Source of the DNA: DATGFK01 sp040007395
GTDB lineage: Bacteria > Chloroflexota > Anaerolineae > Aggregatilineales > UBA2796
Reading direction: 5' to 3'
Length of the DNA: 64,000 bases
Assembly (NCBI GenBank): GCA_040007395.1
Contig: JBDTVG010000185.1
Coordinates: 5,770 to 69,769, forward strand
How positions within the stretch are numbered: position 1 is the first letter of the stretch; each line of letters begins with the position of its first letter. Positions 26,553 to 34,929 of this stretch are shown in pieces. The translations under genes were made by a program, and so were the position numbers. The notes beneath the pieces are model-generated. The model was not told the origin of the DNA, made no database searches, and worked only from the letters and a program-made list of their open reading frames with translations.

Positions 26553-28800
26553 TGGCAGCCCGTGACTCCCGCGCCAACAAATGGCTCACCACACGATCCG
26601 GAGTCATCGGGATTGCGTCGATCCATACGCCAGTTGCATCATGAACGGCGGCGGCAACGGCAGGCGCAACGGTCAAGAATGGCATCTCTGCCATACCGCG
26701 TGCGCCCCACGGCCCAATCGGATCGGCATATTCCAGAATGACCGATTTCACTTCGTGTGGAACGTCCAGCACCGTTGGAATTAAGTAAGTAGATAGGTAT
26801 GGATTGCGGATCGTGCCGTCCACGCTGATCAGGTGTTCCAGTACCGTGTAACCTTGCGCCTGCACGACTGCCCCTTCGATTTGACCCTGCACAAGTTGAG
26901 GGTTGACCGCACGGCCTACGTCATTTGCCGATACCACGCGGATCACATCAATGTGGCCTGTTTCAATATCGACCTCAACTTCAATCGCCTGCGCCACATA
27001 GCCATAGGCAAAGTTTGGTTCAGCCCGTCCCGTGTCGGGATCGTAGGCTGTTGTTGTTGGTGGGCGATACTGGAAATTACCGATGGCGGGACGTTCCTCG
27101 TTTTCCCACGCTTGCAATGCTTTTTCCGCCGCGCCGCGAATCGCGTTACCTGCCATAAAGGTCAAGCGTGAGGCCGACGCGCTACCCGATGTTTGCGTTT
27201 CGGCGGTATCGTGCGAGAGCAGTTGCACACATTCCAACGGTACGCCTACCGCATCGGCGGTCATCTGGGCGAAGACGGTGTGCGCCCCTTGACCAACTTC
27301 CGCGCCTGCCTGCCGCACAATGACACGCTCGATGTCCGTCTCGCCATACAGTTCAATGGTTGCCCAACTCTGTTCAGGGAAGCCGAAGCTAAAGCCGATA
27401 TTCTTGAAGCCACAGGCAAAGCCAACCCCGCGCCGCTTCGACTGGTCAATGGGCTGCGCCAACGGCTTGCGCTTCCAGCCTTGCGGAGTTTGCTCCCAGT
27501 ACCCGCTTTCCTCGGCGCATTTTTCCACCACTTCGGGGATCGTAACGCCTTTAGGCAGGGGTGTCCCTACCGAGAGTAGATCGCCTTCGTGCAGCACATT
27601 CCGCGCTCGAATCTCAACAGGATCGAGATTGAGCAGATCCGCCAATTTATTGATCTGCCCTTCGGCGGCAAAGGCTCCTTGGGGGCCACCAAAGCCGCGA
27701 AACGCGCCCGACGGAATATTGTTGGTGTACATGCCATAAGTATCTAAATGGATATTCGGCACGCTGTACGGGCCGGAAACGAGCAGTTGTGCATTGCCCA
27801 TGACCTTTGCCGTCGTGTAGGCATACGCGCCGCCGTCACCGTAGAGTGATCCTTCAATAGCGACAATCTTGCCAGCGCGAGTTGCACCCCATTTGGTATG
27901 GATCGTCACCGGGTGACGCTTGTGATGGCCCCGGATCGACTCTTCGCGGCTCCAAATAATCTTGACGGGACGGCGTAATTTCCACGCTGCCAACGCCAGA
28001 ATGATCTGCACAGACATATCTTCACGTCCGCCGAATGCACCGCCAATCGCTGGGTAGATCACCCGTACCTCGTCGGCTGGCAGTTCGAGCGCATGGGCGA
28101 TCTGTTCTTGATCTTCGTGCGTCCACTGCCCTGCCACGATGACCGTTACGCGACCTTGCTCATCGATATAACCGAGGCCGGCTTCCGGTTGCAAGTAGGC
28201 GTGTTCCTGCCATGAAGTGGTATAAGTGCCTTCGACCACCACCTCGGCCTGATCCCAACCGGCTTGCATATCGCCTTTGCGGATGCGGAAATGACACAGA
28301 ATATTGTTGGGCGACTCGGCGTGCAGCTGCGGCGCATCGTCTTTGATCGCTTCTTCCGCATCGGTCACAATCGGCAGATCTTCATACTCAACGGTGATCA
28401 GATCGCGGGCGGCAGCGGCGGATTCCTCAGAATCTGCCACGACAATCGCGACCTGATCGGCAAGGCAGCGCACAATGTCTGTGCCGGGTTTGCTGCTGCC
28501 GGGACCACACAACACTGGCTGATCACTGATGACAAGACCGTACTCATTACACGGCACATCTCGCGCTGTGAAGATTGCCACCACTCCGGGATGCTTTTCG
28601 GCAAATGAGGTGTCTACCGAAATGACCCGCGCATGGACACGATCCGAGAAACGCACTTTCATCCATAGCTGCCCATCAATATTGATGTCGCCGGGGTAGG
28701 CTGTCTCTCCGGTGACTTTGCCCACAGCATCGAGGCGGCGCACCGATTGCCCGACGGAGTGTCCCACAACGCCTGTATCCAGCGATGGCTGTTCGGTCAT
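26539..28800 (-). CDS. Xanthine dehydrogenase-family molybdopterin subunit
   Basis: A 753-residue large subunit of a molybdenum hydroxylase. The N-terminal domain (VGQSVRRLDAVGKVTGETAYPGDI) leads to the molybdopterin-binding part with GGAFGGRED and GAFRGFGGPQGAF, and a C-terminal EVGQGAHTVFAQ and ARGMAEMP (the region with the catalytic Glu). The family oxidises purines or aldehydes with water. The FAD and 2Fe-2S subunits, normally adjacent, are absent from the neighbourhood. ATG 28800 has GGGGGGATCA upstream; a GTG at 28812 is unlikely. It is paired with the YqeB protein downstream. Confidence 0.92.
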   Translation of the reverse strand: MTEQPSLDTGVVGHSVGQSVRRLDAVGKVTGETAYPGDINIDGQLWMKVRFSDRVHARVISVDTSFAEKHPGVVAIFTARDVPCNEYGLVISDQPVLCGPGSSKPGTDIVRCLADQVAIVVADSEESAAAARDLITVEYEDLPIVTDAEEAIKDDAPQLHAESPNNILCHFRIRKGDMQAGWDQAEVVVEGTYTTSWQEHAYLQPEAGLGYIDEQGRVTVIVAGQWTHEDQEQIAHALELPADEVRVIYPAIGGAFGGREDMSVQIILALAAWKLRRPVKIIWSREESIRGHHKRHPVTIHTKWGATRAGKIVAIEGSLYGDGGAYAYTTAKVMGNAQLLVSGPYSVPNIHLDTYGMYTNNIPSGAFRGFGGPQGAFAAEGQINKLADLLNLDPVEIRARNVLHEGDLLSVGTPLPKGVTIPEVVEKCAEESGYWEQTPQGWKRKPLAQPIDQSKRRGVGFACGFKNIGFSFGFPEQSWATIELYGETDIERVIVRQAGAEVGQGAHTVFAQMTADAVGVPLECVQLLSHDTAETQTSGSASASRLTFMAGNAIRGAAEKALQAWENEERPAIGNFQYRPPTTTAYDPDTGRAEPNFAYGYVAQAIEVEVDIETGHIDVIRVVSANDVGRAVNPQLVQGQIEGAVVQAQGYTVLEHLISVDGTIRNPYLSTYLIPTVLDVPHEVKSVILEYADPIGPWGARGMAEMPFLTVAPAVAAAVHDATGVWIDAIPMTPDRVVSHLLARESRAANGIV

Positions 28801-28812
28801 TGATCCCCCCAC

Positions 28813-29130
28813 TTAGCGTCTTTTTTGTTTCTTCAAATCTTTCTGTTTGGGTGGCAGCGGCATGGCCTTAACATCGTTAGGATCGTTGCCGACGAGTATC
28901 GACACCAAAAAGAACGCGAAGGCCATTAGCACAAACCAGATTCCGAGCGTAAAACCGACCCGCGCCTGCGTAATAACTGCATTGGAAACTACTGCTCGCA
29001 CTTGCGGCATTTTGAGTACCACCAGTTCGGTAATAGCATAGGCGACTGCCAACATGCCTACTACCAAAAACAGTGCAAAAACTGGATACAATGGGCTACG
29101 CTTACGCTCTACTTCTGCTTTTTTAACCAT
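28813..29130 (-). CDS. Small membrane protein upstream of the Mo hydroxylase
   Basis: A 105-residue protein with two hydrophobic helices (about 16-38 and 58-82) and a basic, Lys-rich tail. I do not recognise a family. ATG 29130 has a good AAGGAA site. It ends 12 nt before the hydroxylase start, so it is probably the first gene of that operon. Confidence 0.65.
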   Translation of the reverse strand: MVKKAEVERKRSPLYPVFALFLVVGMLAVAYAITELVVLKMPQVRAVVSNAVITQARVGFTLGIWFVLMAFAFFLVSILVGNDPNDVKAMPLPPKQKDLKKQKRR

Positions 29131-29240
29131 GAGATATTCCTTCCGATAAATTATTTATTCATTATATACCATGTGTTGGCTGTGAATTCGATGTTTGATT
29201 CGCACAACCCCACGATAACTAGATTTCCGTAAGAACCGCT

Positions 29241-29966
29241 TTATAGCCGTTCCAGCACCAAAAAATGTGACAACCCAAAGACACGCAGCGGCGTTGATTC
29301 AAGGGTGTACAGCACAGAACGGACAAACCGACCTGCCTTTGGGTAGCGCCGCACAATGTTGTCGAAGCCGGGAAACACCCGCAAATGGGCGACGATTCGC
29401 ACGGGTTGGCCTTCAAATAGGCCGCGCAGTCCATGCCCAGTGTAAACTCGGACGTGTGGCGCGAGTCGGTTGCGTAGGAAGTCTGGCAAATAGTTGATCA
29501 GTGGGATGTTGCCAAAATGATACACGCCGCGCCAGTAGAAACCGTGTGTCTCGAAAGGCCACCACCGATTTGGGCAGTACAGGATTATCCGTCCACCGGG
29601 CTGGGTCACTCGCACCATTTCGGCGGCGGCAGCGTGATCATCCTGCACATGCTCGATCACTTCGTTGGAAAAGACGAGATCGAACCGTTTAGCCGGATAA
29701 GGCAGATGTTCGGCAACTGCGACAATCGCGTGAGGTGTTTCCTTGCGGGCAATGACAACTCGCTCTGGTTCGATCTCAATCGCTTCGACGTTGGGTGTAA
29801 AACGTCGCCGGAACTGCGCGGAATACGTGCCGATGCCGCAGCCCACTTCAAGGATCGTGGCTCCGGTCAGCTTGACCCACTGTTCGACCAGTTGCAGGCG
29901 ACGTTCCTGCCCACTGCGCCAGACATAACTCGGTTCTCCACGCTCGGCAGCCAGTTCAGACGGCAT
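29241..29966 (-). CDS. Class I SAM-dependent methyltransferase
   Basis: A 241-residue methyltransferase with the SAM motif EVGCGIGTYS, the acidic second strand EIEPERV and VFSNEVIEHV typical of UbiE/COQ5-like or small-molecule enzymes. The C-terminal part is hydrophobic and might touch the membrane or a lipid. The substrate is unknown. ATG at 29966. Confidence 0.85.
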   Translation of the reverse strand: MPSELAAERGEPSYVWRSGQERRLQLVEQWVKLTGATILEVGCGIGTYSAQFRRRFTPNVEAIEIEPERVVIARKETPHAIVAVAEHLPYPAKRFDLVFSNEVIEHVQDDHAAAAEMVRVTQPGGRIILYCPNRWWPFETHGFYWRGVYHFGNIPLINYLPDFLRNRLAPHVRVYTGHGLRGLFEGQPVRIVAHLRVFPGFDNIVRRYPKAGRFVRSVLYTLESTPLRVFGLSHFLVLERL

Positions 29967-30098
29967 AATTCCTCAATGTTGGCGAGATTGTTCAAGAAAA
30001 ATTGTGTGGCTAGTCTATCACGACTCGTGGCTGTGACAAAACCCGCGTGAGACGCTACACTTTGCCTGACCGTCTATTCATGAGATTGCGAGGGATTT

Positions 30099-30389
30099 AT
30101 GAACGAAGTCCTGTCCGCTGATGATATTAAAAACCATCTTGGGGCGCTGCCCGGTTGGCATCTGGAAAATGGCGAGATCACTCGCACGATAGAATTGGCA
30201 AGTTTCCCCACCGCCGTGATGTTTGTTGGGGCGGTGGGTCATATTGCTGAGTCCGCTGGACACCATCCCGACATCGTGATCAAGTATTGCAAGGTGACGC
30301 TTTCGCTGGTGTCGCACGATGCAGGCGGCCTAACCGAAGCCGACTTTTCGCTTGCCGCCCGAATCGATCATCTAATTCAGGGTGCGTAA
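30099..30389 (+). CDS. Pterin-4a-carbinolamine dehydratase
   Basis: A 96-residue protein of the PCD/DCoH family that dehydrates 4a-hydroxy-tetrahydropterin. The motif GHHPDIVIKYCKV with its His pair and the late DFSLAARID strand are diagnostic. In bacteria without aromatic amino acid hydroxylases it often links to molybdopterin handling, which would fit the Mo hydroxylase nearby; that link is inference. ATG 30099 has GAGGGA. Confidence 0.9.
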   Translation: MNEVLSADDIKNHLGALPGWHLENGEITRTIELASFPTAVMFVGAVGHIAESAGHHPDIVIKYCKVTLSLVSHDAGGLTEADFSLAARIDHLIQGA

Positions 30390-30441
30390 GGTACATTTGC
30401 TAACGATAATTCTGTAGGTTATATAGCCTTGCAGGCTTAAT

Positions 30442-30960
30442 ATGAATCCCAATAAAATTACTTCAAAGGGTTGGGCATCTTTTTTAAGGGCACTTCCCTT
30501 CAGTTTTGTTGTGAACGAACCTCTTATAAAGTGCGCCGAGGTGTTAGCAGGTAAACATGAGCTTCGCTTTATTGGATCTAGCCATATTGTAAAAATCGAA
30601 GTTAGCGATGAAAAGGCCTATCGATTTTCGGTGGAACAGCCTAGAAGAATCATATCTATCAAGGCTACAGGATATTTAACGGGTATCTCTGGCATTTCCA
30701 CACAAATTTCAGGCGAAATCAGTTCCGATTTCACGGTCATTATTCTTTCTATGGTTTTTGCGATAGGGCTTCTAATATTCGCTGTTTTGTCAGTAGGGGT
30801 AAGCGTACTTTGCGTTGGTTTACTAGGGTTTTTGATTTTTGGTGTAGGAGTAACAATTGAGTTGATCAGCCAATACTACGCCAAATTGAGCTTATATACG
30901 TTCATTAAACGGGCGTTTGAGGTTGAGAGTAAGAATTCAAAGCGCTTCACATTTTCATGA
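30442..30960 (+). CDS. Hypothetical membrane protein, AT-rich
   Basis: A 172-residue protein with a soluble N-terminal half and one strongly hydrophobic region (about 92-142) that could hold two helices. No family is recognised. AT content is above that of neighbouring genes. It follows the PCD gene by 52 nt. Confidence 0.6.
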   Translation: MNPNKITSKGWASFLRALPFSFVVNEPLIKCAEVLAGKHELRFIGSSHIVKIEVSDEKAYRFSVEQPRRIISIKATGYLTGISGISTQISGEISSDFTVIILSMVFAIGLLIFAVLSVGVSVLCVGLLGFLIFGVGVTIELISQYYAKLSLYTFIKRAFEVESKNSKRFTFS

Positions 30961-31026
30961 AATTGATTTCTGTACTGCCTACCAGCCGACAAAGCCGGAA
31001 TGTTTGTTAGTTGGCTGGCTACCCTA

Positions 31027-31056
31027 TTGACTTCACGATGCAGATTATGTTACAAT
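31027..31056 (+). promoter_or_regulatory. Candidate sigma-70-type promoter for the prenyl synthase
   Basis: TTGACT at 31027-31032 and TACAAT at 31051-31056, with 18 nt between them. The ATG of the prenyl synthase is 48 nt downstream. Confidence 0.6.
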
Positions 31057-31103
31057 ACTTTCAATAAGTTCTGAAAGGTACAAACGACTCACTAGGAGAT
31101 CGC

Positions 31104-32036
31104 ATGAACAACGAACAGGCATTACGGGCAGTCGATGAACTGCTGAAGTCAATTGTAGACAGTGACGTAGATGTGCTCCGTGATGCCAGCCGCCATATTC
31201 TCGAAGCGGGCGGCAAGCGTGTGCGACCTCGTCTGACGCTGTTGGGCTACGAGGCTGTCGGCGGCAAGGACTTGAACGAAGTGCTGCCCATCGCGGCGGC
31301 TGTCGAACTCGTTCACACGGCAACGTTGGTTCATGACGACATCAATGATCATGGGAGTTTGCGGCGAGGTCGTCCCACGGTTAACGCGACATGGGGCCGT
31401 ACCTTTGCGCTGCTGACTGGCGACTATTTGTTTACCAAAGTCTATGAACTAGTCGCGCCATTCAAGGATCTTAATGTGGTGTTCGCTCAGGCAACGGTTG
31501 CACTAGTCGAGGGTGAAACCTTACAGGCTCAGGCCGCTAAAAACGGCACGCTGGATCGCGAAACTTACGCACGGATCATCGCTAAGAAAACCGCATCATT
31601 GTTCGCGGCGGCAACCAAACTTGGCGCGATGGTCGGCGGCGGCACAAAAGATCAAATCACTGCACTGGAACAGTACGGTTTCAATGTCGGACTGGCCTTC
31701 CAGATCGTCGATGATATTCTGGATCTGATTGCCGATAGCAAACAGCTTGGCAAAACCGCTGGTCTGGATGTGGCGCAGGGTAAAGGCTTTGTCATAGCAC
31801 AGGCAGTGGCAAATGGTGGGAGCGGCGCAGCAACCGCCGTGCTGGACGTGGACGCTGCCGATCCTTTAACAGCTTTCAAGCAAAAAATGATGAGTGGCAA
31901 CTACATTCAGGAAGGGCGCGAAAACGCCAGTCAGCTTGCTACACTCGCCGCCATGAGTCTGGCAGTGCTGCCGCCTTCCGAAGCCCGCGACGAACTCCAA
32001 GCCCTGACTCGTCACGTAGTCGAGCGCGATCATTAG
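31104..32036 (+). CDS. Trans-isoprenyl diphosphate synthase
   Basis: A 310-residue prenyltransferase that condenses isopentenyl diphosphate with an allylic diphosphate. The first Asp-rich motif is HDDIND (residues 77-82) and the second VDDILD (about 203-207), with GKRVRP and LRRGRPT typical of octaprenyl/heptaprenyl synthases. The product length cannot be read. It probably makes the quinone tail or carrier lipid. A convincing promoter lies upstream (31027). Repeat element 32037 follows its stop directly. Confidence 0.92.
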   Translation: MNNEQALRAVDELLKSIVDSDVDVLRDASRHILEAGGKRVRPRLTLLGYEAVGGKDLNEVLPIAAAVELVHTATLVHDDINDHGSLRRGRPTVNATWGRTFALLTGDYLFTKVYELVAPFKDLNVVFAQATVALVEGETLQAQAAKNGTLDRETYARIIAKKTASLFAAATKLGAMVGGGTKDQITALEQYGFNVGLAFQIVDDILDLIADSKQLGKTAGLDVAQGKGFVIAQAVANGGSGAATAVLDVDAADPLTAFKQKMMSGNYIQEGRENASQLATLAAMSLAVLPPSEARDELQALTRHVVERDH

Positions 32037-32128
32037 CCCTCACCCCAACCCCTCTCCCGCAGGAGAGGCGAAATAGGCTGAGTTTGAAAGTCCCTCTCTG
32101 CACTAGTGGAGAGGGATTTAAGGTAGGG
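32037..32128. repeat. 92-bp dispersed repeat, copy 1
   Basis: Starts CCCTCACCCCAACCCCTCTC and ends GAGAGGGATTTAAGGTAGGG, an imperfect outer inverted repeat of about 23 bp. The interior matches the copy at 50565-50656 in length and layout. It may be a MITE-like or REP-like element; no coding capacity. Confidence 0.75.
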
Positions 32129-32249
32129 ATATTTTTAGCCCCCGCTATACCAATAACAACTTTGCTTACACCTCTTACACAAAGATTGAAGGCCTTCTCA
32201 GGGTGTGTTATTCTTTTCACAGAATGTGTATGGATGTACTGTAAAGTTA

Positions 32250-33827
32250 ATGGGTGGAGGGTGTGTGCCTTATCTGTCTGGTGGGAATCGGCGTAACAAC
32301 GCGCAGTTTGGCGTTGGACGCTCTGCCTCGAATGGCTCACTGTCTCCGACCATCCCTGAACGTGTGTTTGATGGGCTACCCGGCTTTTTGGCGTGGCTCA
32401 GTCTATTGCTAGTCATCGCTGGGGCGGTTAGCAATCCGCTGCTCCTGTTTAGCGTTGCCGCACTAATCGGGGCATATCTCGCCGTGCGGATCGTGCTGGC
32501 GACCTATGCTAACCTAAACGGGCTAAAATTGATCAGCCAGTGGGAGTGTATCGACTGGCACGCCGAATATGAAAAGCGGCGCACCCCTCACAGCCTCGAT
32601 TGGGAAGATGTCTTCCACCTTATCGTAATCCCCAATTATAAAGAAGAACTGTCTGTCTTACGGCAAACACTTGATCGTCTGGCTCAGCAGTCACCCGCTC
32701 GTCAGCAAGTGATCGTCGTGCTGGCGATGGAAGCTGGAGAACCAGAAGCCGCTGCCAAAGCCGCCATCCTCGAAGCGGAATATGCTCACTGCTTCCTGCA
32801 CTTATTTTCAACGCTGCACCCCAGAGGACTCTCCGGGGAATTGCAGACGAAATCCGCCAACCAGACTTGGGCAGTCCGCAGCATCAAGCGGCGTTTGGTC
32901 GATGAGATGGGCTATTCGCTCGATCAAATCGTACTTACGACCAGCGATGCCGATTCCCTGTTGCACGTCAAGTATCTGGAATGTTTGTCGTGCCTGTTTG
33001 CCACTTCAACCAAACGCAACCTGACCGTCTGGCAAGCGCCGATCCGCTATCACAACAATGTCTGGGACATCCACCCAGCGATGGGGTTGATCCATGCCTA
33101 CTCAGCAGCGTGGGAGCTGGCCTATCTGGCGGCTCCGTGGTGGCGTGCTGTGCCGATCTCGACCTACTCTCTCAGTCTGCGACTCGCGGATGAAGTGGGT
33201 TACTGGGATACTGACGTGATCGCGGACGAATCGCATATGTTTATCAAGTGCTTTTTCCGGCGCGAAGGCAAACTGGAACTTGGGCAAATCTATCTGCCGT
33301 TTTCTGGGTATGCAGTAACGGGCAGCAATTTCTGGGAGGCGTGCAAGAACCGCTATTCACAGAGTATGCGCCATGCGTGGGGCGCAAAGGAAGTTGGCTA
33401 CACGCTGGCTCAGATGATCGAGCGCCCCGAAATGCCGTTTGGACGCGGGCTGGAAATCTTGCTGAGGGTAGCCCATGACAATATCATGGCGGGCGCAGGT
33501 TGGGTGATCATTACGTTTGGCGCACAACTGCCGCTATTGCTTTACCCGGCATTATTACAGCGTGGCTGGCAGTATCCGCCGTTTATTTTGCTGCAAGCTT
33601 CGCTGGTGGTAGTCGCAATTATCGGGATCGTGTTCTGGTTTATCGATATGCGCTTGCGCCCGCCGCGACCACGCCCCTGGACCGTCCGTGAAGTCCTGCT
33701 AACACTGATCAGTTTTCCACTGCTGCCCGTGATGACTCTTTTTTTTCTGGCGCTGCCCGTGATGGAAGCACAAACGCGCTTAATGCTCGGCATTCCGCTG
33801 CGCTTCAAAGTTGCCCGCAAAGTCTAG
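32250..33827 (+). CDS. Membrane glycosyltransferase (GT2-like)
   Basis: A 525-residue protein. Two hydrophobic helices near the N-terminus (about 40-85) are followed by a GT-A catalytic domain with HLIVIPNYKEE, SDADSLLH (the DxD-type motif) and a later DESHMFIKCFFR, then two to three helices at the C-terminus. Its substrate is unknown but the layout fits cell-envelope polysaccharide or lipid glycosylation. I choose ATG 32250; the open frame reaches back to 32205 without coding character. Confidence 0.75.
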   Translation: MGGGCVPYLSGGNRRNNAQFGVGRSASNGSLSPTIPERVFDGLPGFLAWLSLLLVIAGAVSNPLLLFSVAALIGAYLAVRIVLATYANLNGLKLISQWECIDWHAEYEKRRTPHSLDWEDVFHLIVIPNYKEELSVLRQTLDRLAQQSPARQQVIVVLAMEAGEPEAAAKAAILEAEYAHCFLHLFSTLHPRGLSGELQTKSANQTWAVRSIKRRLVDEMGYSLDQIVLTTSDADSLLHVKYLECLSCLFATSTKRNLTVWQAPIRYHNNVWDIHPAMGLIHAYSAAWELAYLAAPWWRAVPISTYSLSLRLADEVGYWDTDVIADESHMFIKCFFRREGKLELGQIYLPFSGYAVTGSNFWEACKNRYSQSMRHAWGAKEVGYTLAQMIERPEMPFGRGLEILLRVAHDNIMAGAGWVIITFGAQLPLLLYPALLQRGWQYPPFILLQASLVVVAIIGIVFWFIDMRLRPPRPRPWTVREVLLTLISFPLLPVMTLFFLALPVMEAQTRLMLGIPLRFKVARKV

Positions 33828-33840
33828 GATCTAAAGGGTT

Positions 33841-34749
33841 CTACAGTTCTTTGCCCTCGACATGCTCCGCGAAATAGCGTCCCCAATGGGGACGTTCGCC
33901 GTTAATGTCTATGAAGCCGTACTCATCGGATAAGCCCCACGAGCTAAACACCTTGCCCGTTTTGCTCAATACATTGGGATCGGCTGCCAGTGCCGCCACT
34001 GATCGCCCTACGAAAAACGGCGTTTCTGAGGCAATAAAATGCGGATCTGTCTTGACTCCCTCGCGCCAGTTTGCTTCGGTGACTCCAAAAAGTTCCAGCA
34101 TCGATTCGGATCGCAGAAAGCCGGGGGTAAGCGCCAACGCTGTGATGTTGTGCGGGCGGAGTTCTTCGGACATGGCATAGGCCATCCGAATGATAGTGGA
34201 TTTGACTAGATCATAGAAAAAGTTACTGCGATATTTATCGGTATCGCCATCGGTAATCTCGATCACCAAACCCTGACTACGTTCCACCAGCAGTGGTACG
34301 CCATAGCGACTGGTGATGATGTGGGTATTGATGGCGCGTTCCGTCATCGTAAAACCTTTGCGGAGATCCATTTCCCAGAAGGGTTTGCCCCATTCCGCCA
34401 ATTCATCGCCACCCCACACATCGTTAACCAGAATATCCAGTTTGCCTTGTTCGGCTTTGATGCGCTCAAAGAGGGCTTGTACCTGTGTTTCCACCAAATG
34501 ATCAACCTGTACTGGGATGCCCACCCCGCCATAGGATGTGACCATCTCGGCGGTATCTTCAATCGTTTCCCTGCGATAGATATTGGCAAAAGGTGAGTCG
34601 GGTTTGCCCTGCGGGATAACTTTGCTGCGTGTGCTGCGTCCGGTGCAATACACGGTTGCTCCGGCTTCACCTAGCATCGCCGCGATCCCTCGCCCTGCGC
34701 CGCGTGTCGCCCCAGCGACTACTGCCACTTTACCCGTTAACGGTTTCAT
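33841..34749 (-). CDS. Short-chain dehydrogenase (DHRS1-like)
   Basis: A 302-residue classical SDR. The cofactor motif is GATRGAGRGIAAML, followed by CTGRSTR (Arg suggests NADP). The catalytic Tyr and Lys are in FYDLVKS. LTPGFLRSESM is typical of the DHRS1-like bacterial group. ATG 34749 and TTG 34755 are both possible; the site AAAGGAG is nearer to the TTG. Confidence 0.85.
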   Translation of the reverse strand: MKPLTGKVAVVAGATRGAGRGIAAMLGEAGATVYCTGRSTRSKVIPQGKPDSPFANIYRRETIEDTAEMVTSYGGVGIPVQVDHLVETQVQALFERIKAEQGKLDILVNDVWGGDELAEWGKPFWEMDLRKGFTMTERAINTHIITSRYGVPLLVERSQGLVIEITDGDTDKYRSNFFYDLVKSTIIRMAYAMSEELRPHNITALALTPGFLRSESMLELFGVTEANWREGVKTDPHFIASETPFFVGRSVAALAADPNVLSKTGKVFSSWGLSDEYGFIDINGERPHWGRYFAEHVEGKEL

Positions 34750-34847
34750 CGCCAATAATGCTCCTTTTGATAAACAGTCTTAAGATTCTACGCAAAATTT
34801 GCAAAAAATCATACAGCGGACAAAGTTAGGGAAGGTCTTTTAATTCT

Positions 34848-34921
34848 CCTTATTCGGGGCTAGGGGTTTACGCTGCCCTGCCTCAATATTCCGGCGGCTA
34901 GCCCCTACGACTCGAATAAGG
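34848..34921. repeat. 74-bp palindromic element upstream of the PP2C-like gene
   Basis: Outer arms CCTTATTCG (34848-34856) and CGAATAAGG (34913-34921) are perfect inverted repeats. Inside are GGGGCTAG (34856-34863) and CTAGCCCC (34898-34905), again complementary. The AAGG at 34918-34921 is the best ribosome site for GTG 34930, so the right arm could hide it in a hairpin. Confidence 0.6.
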
Positions 34922-34929
34922 TACAATGC

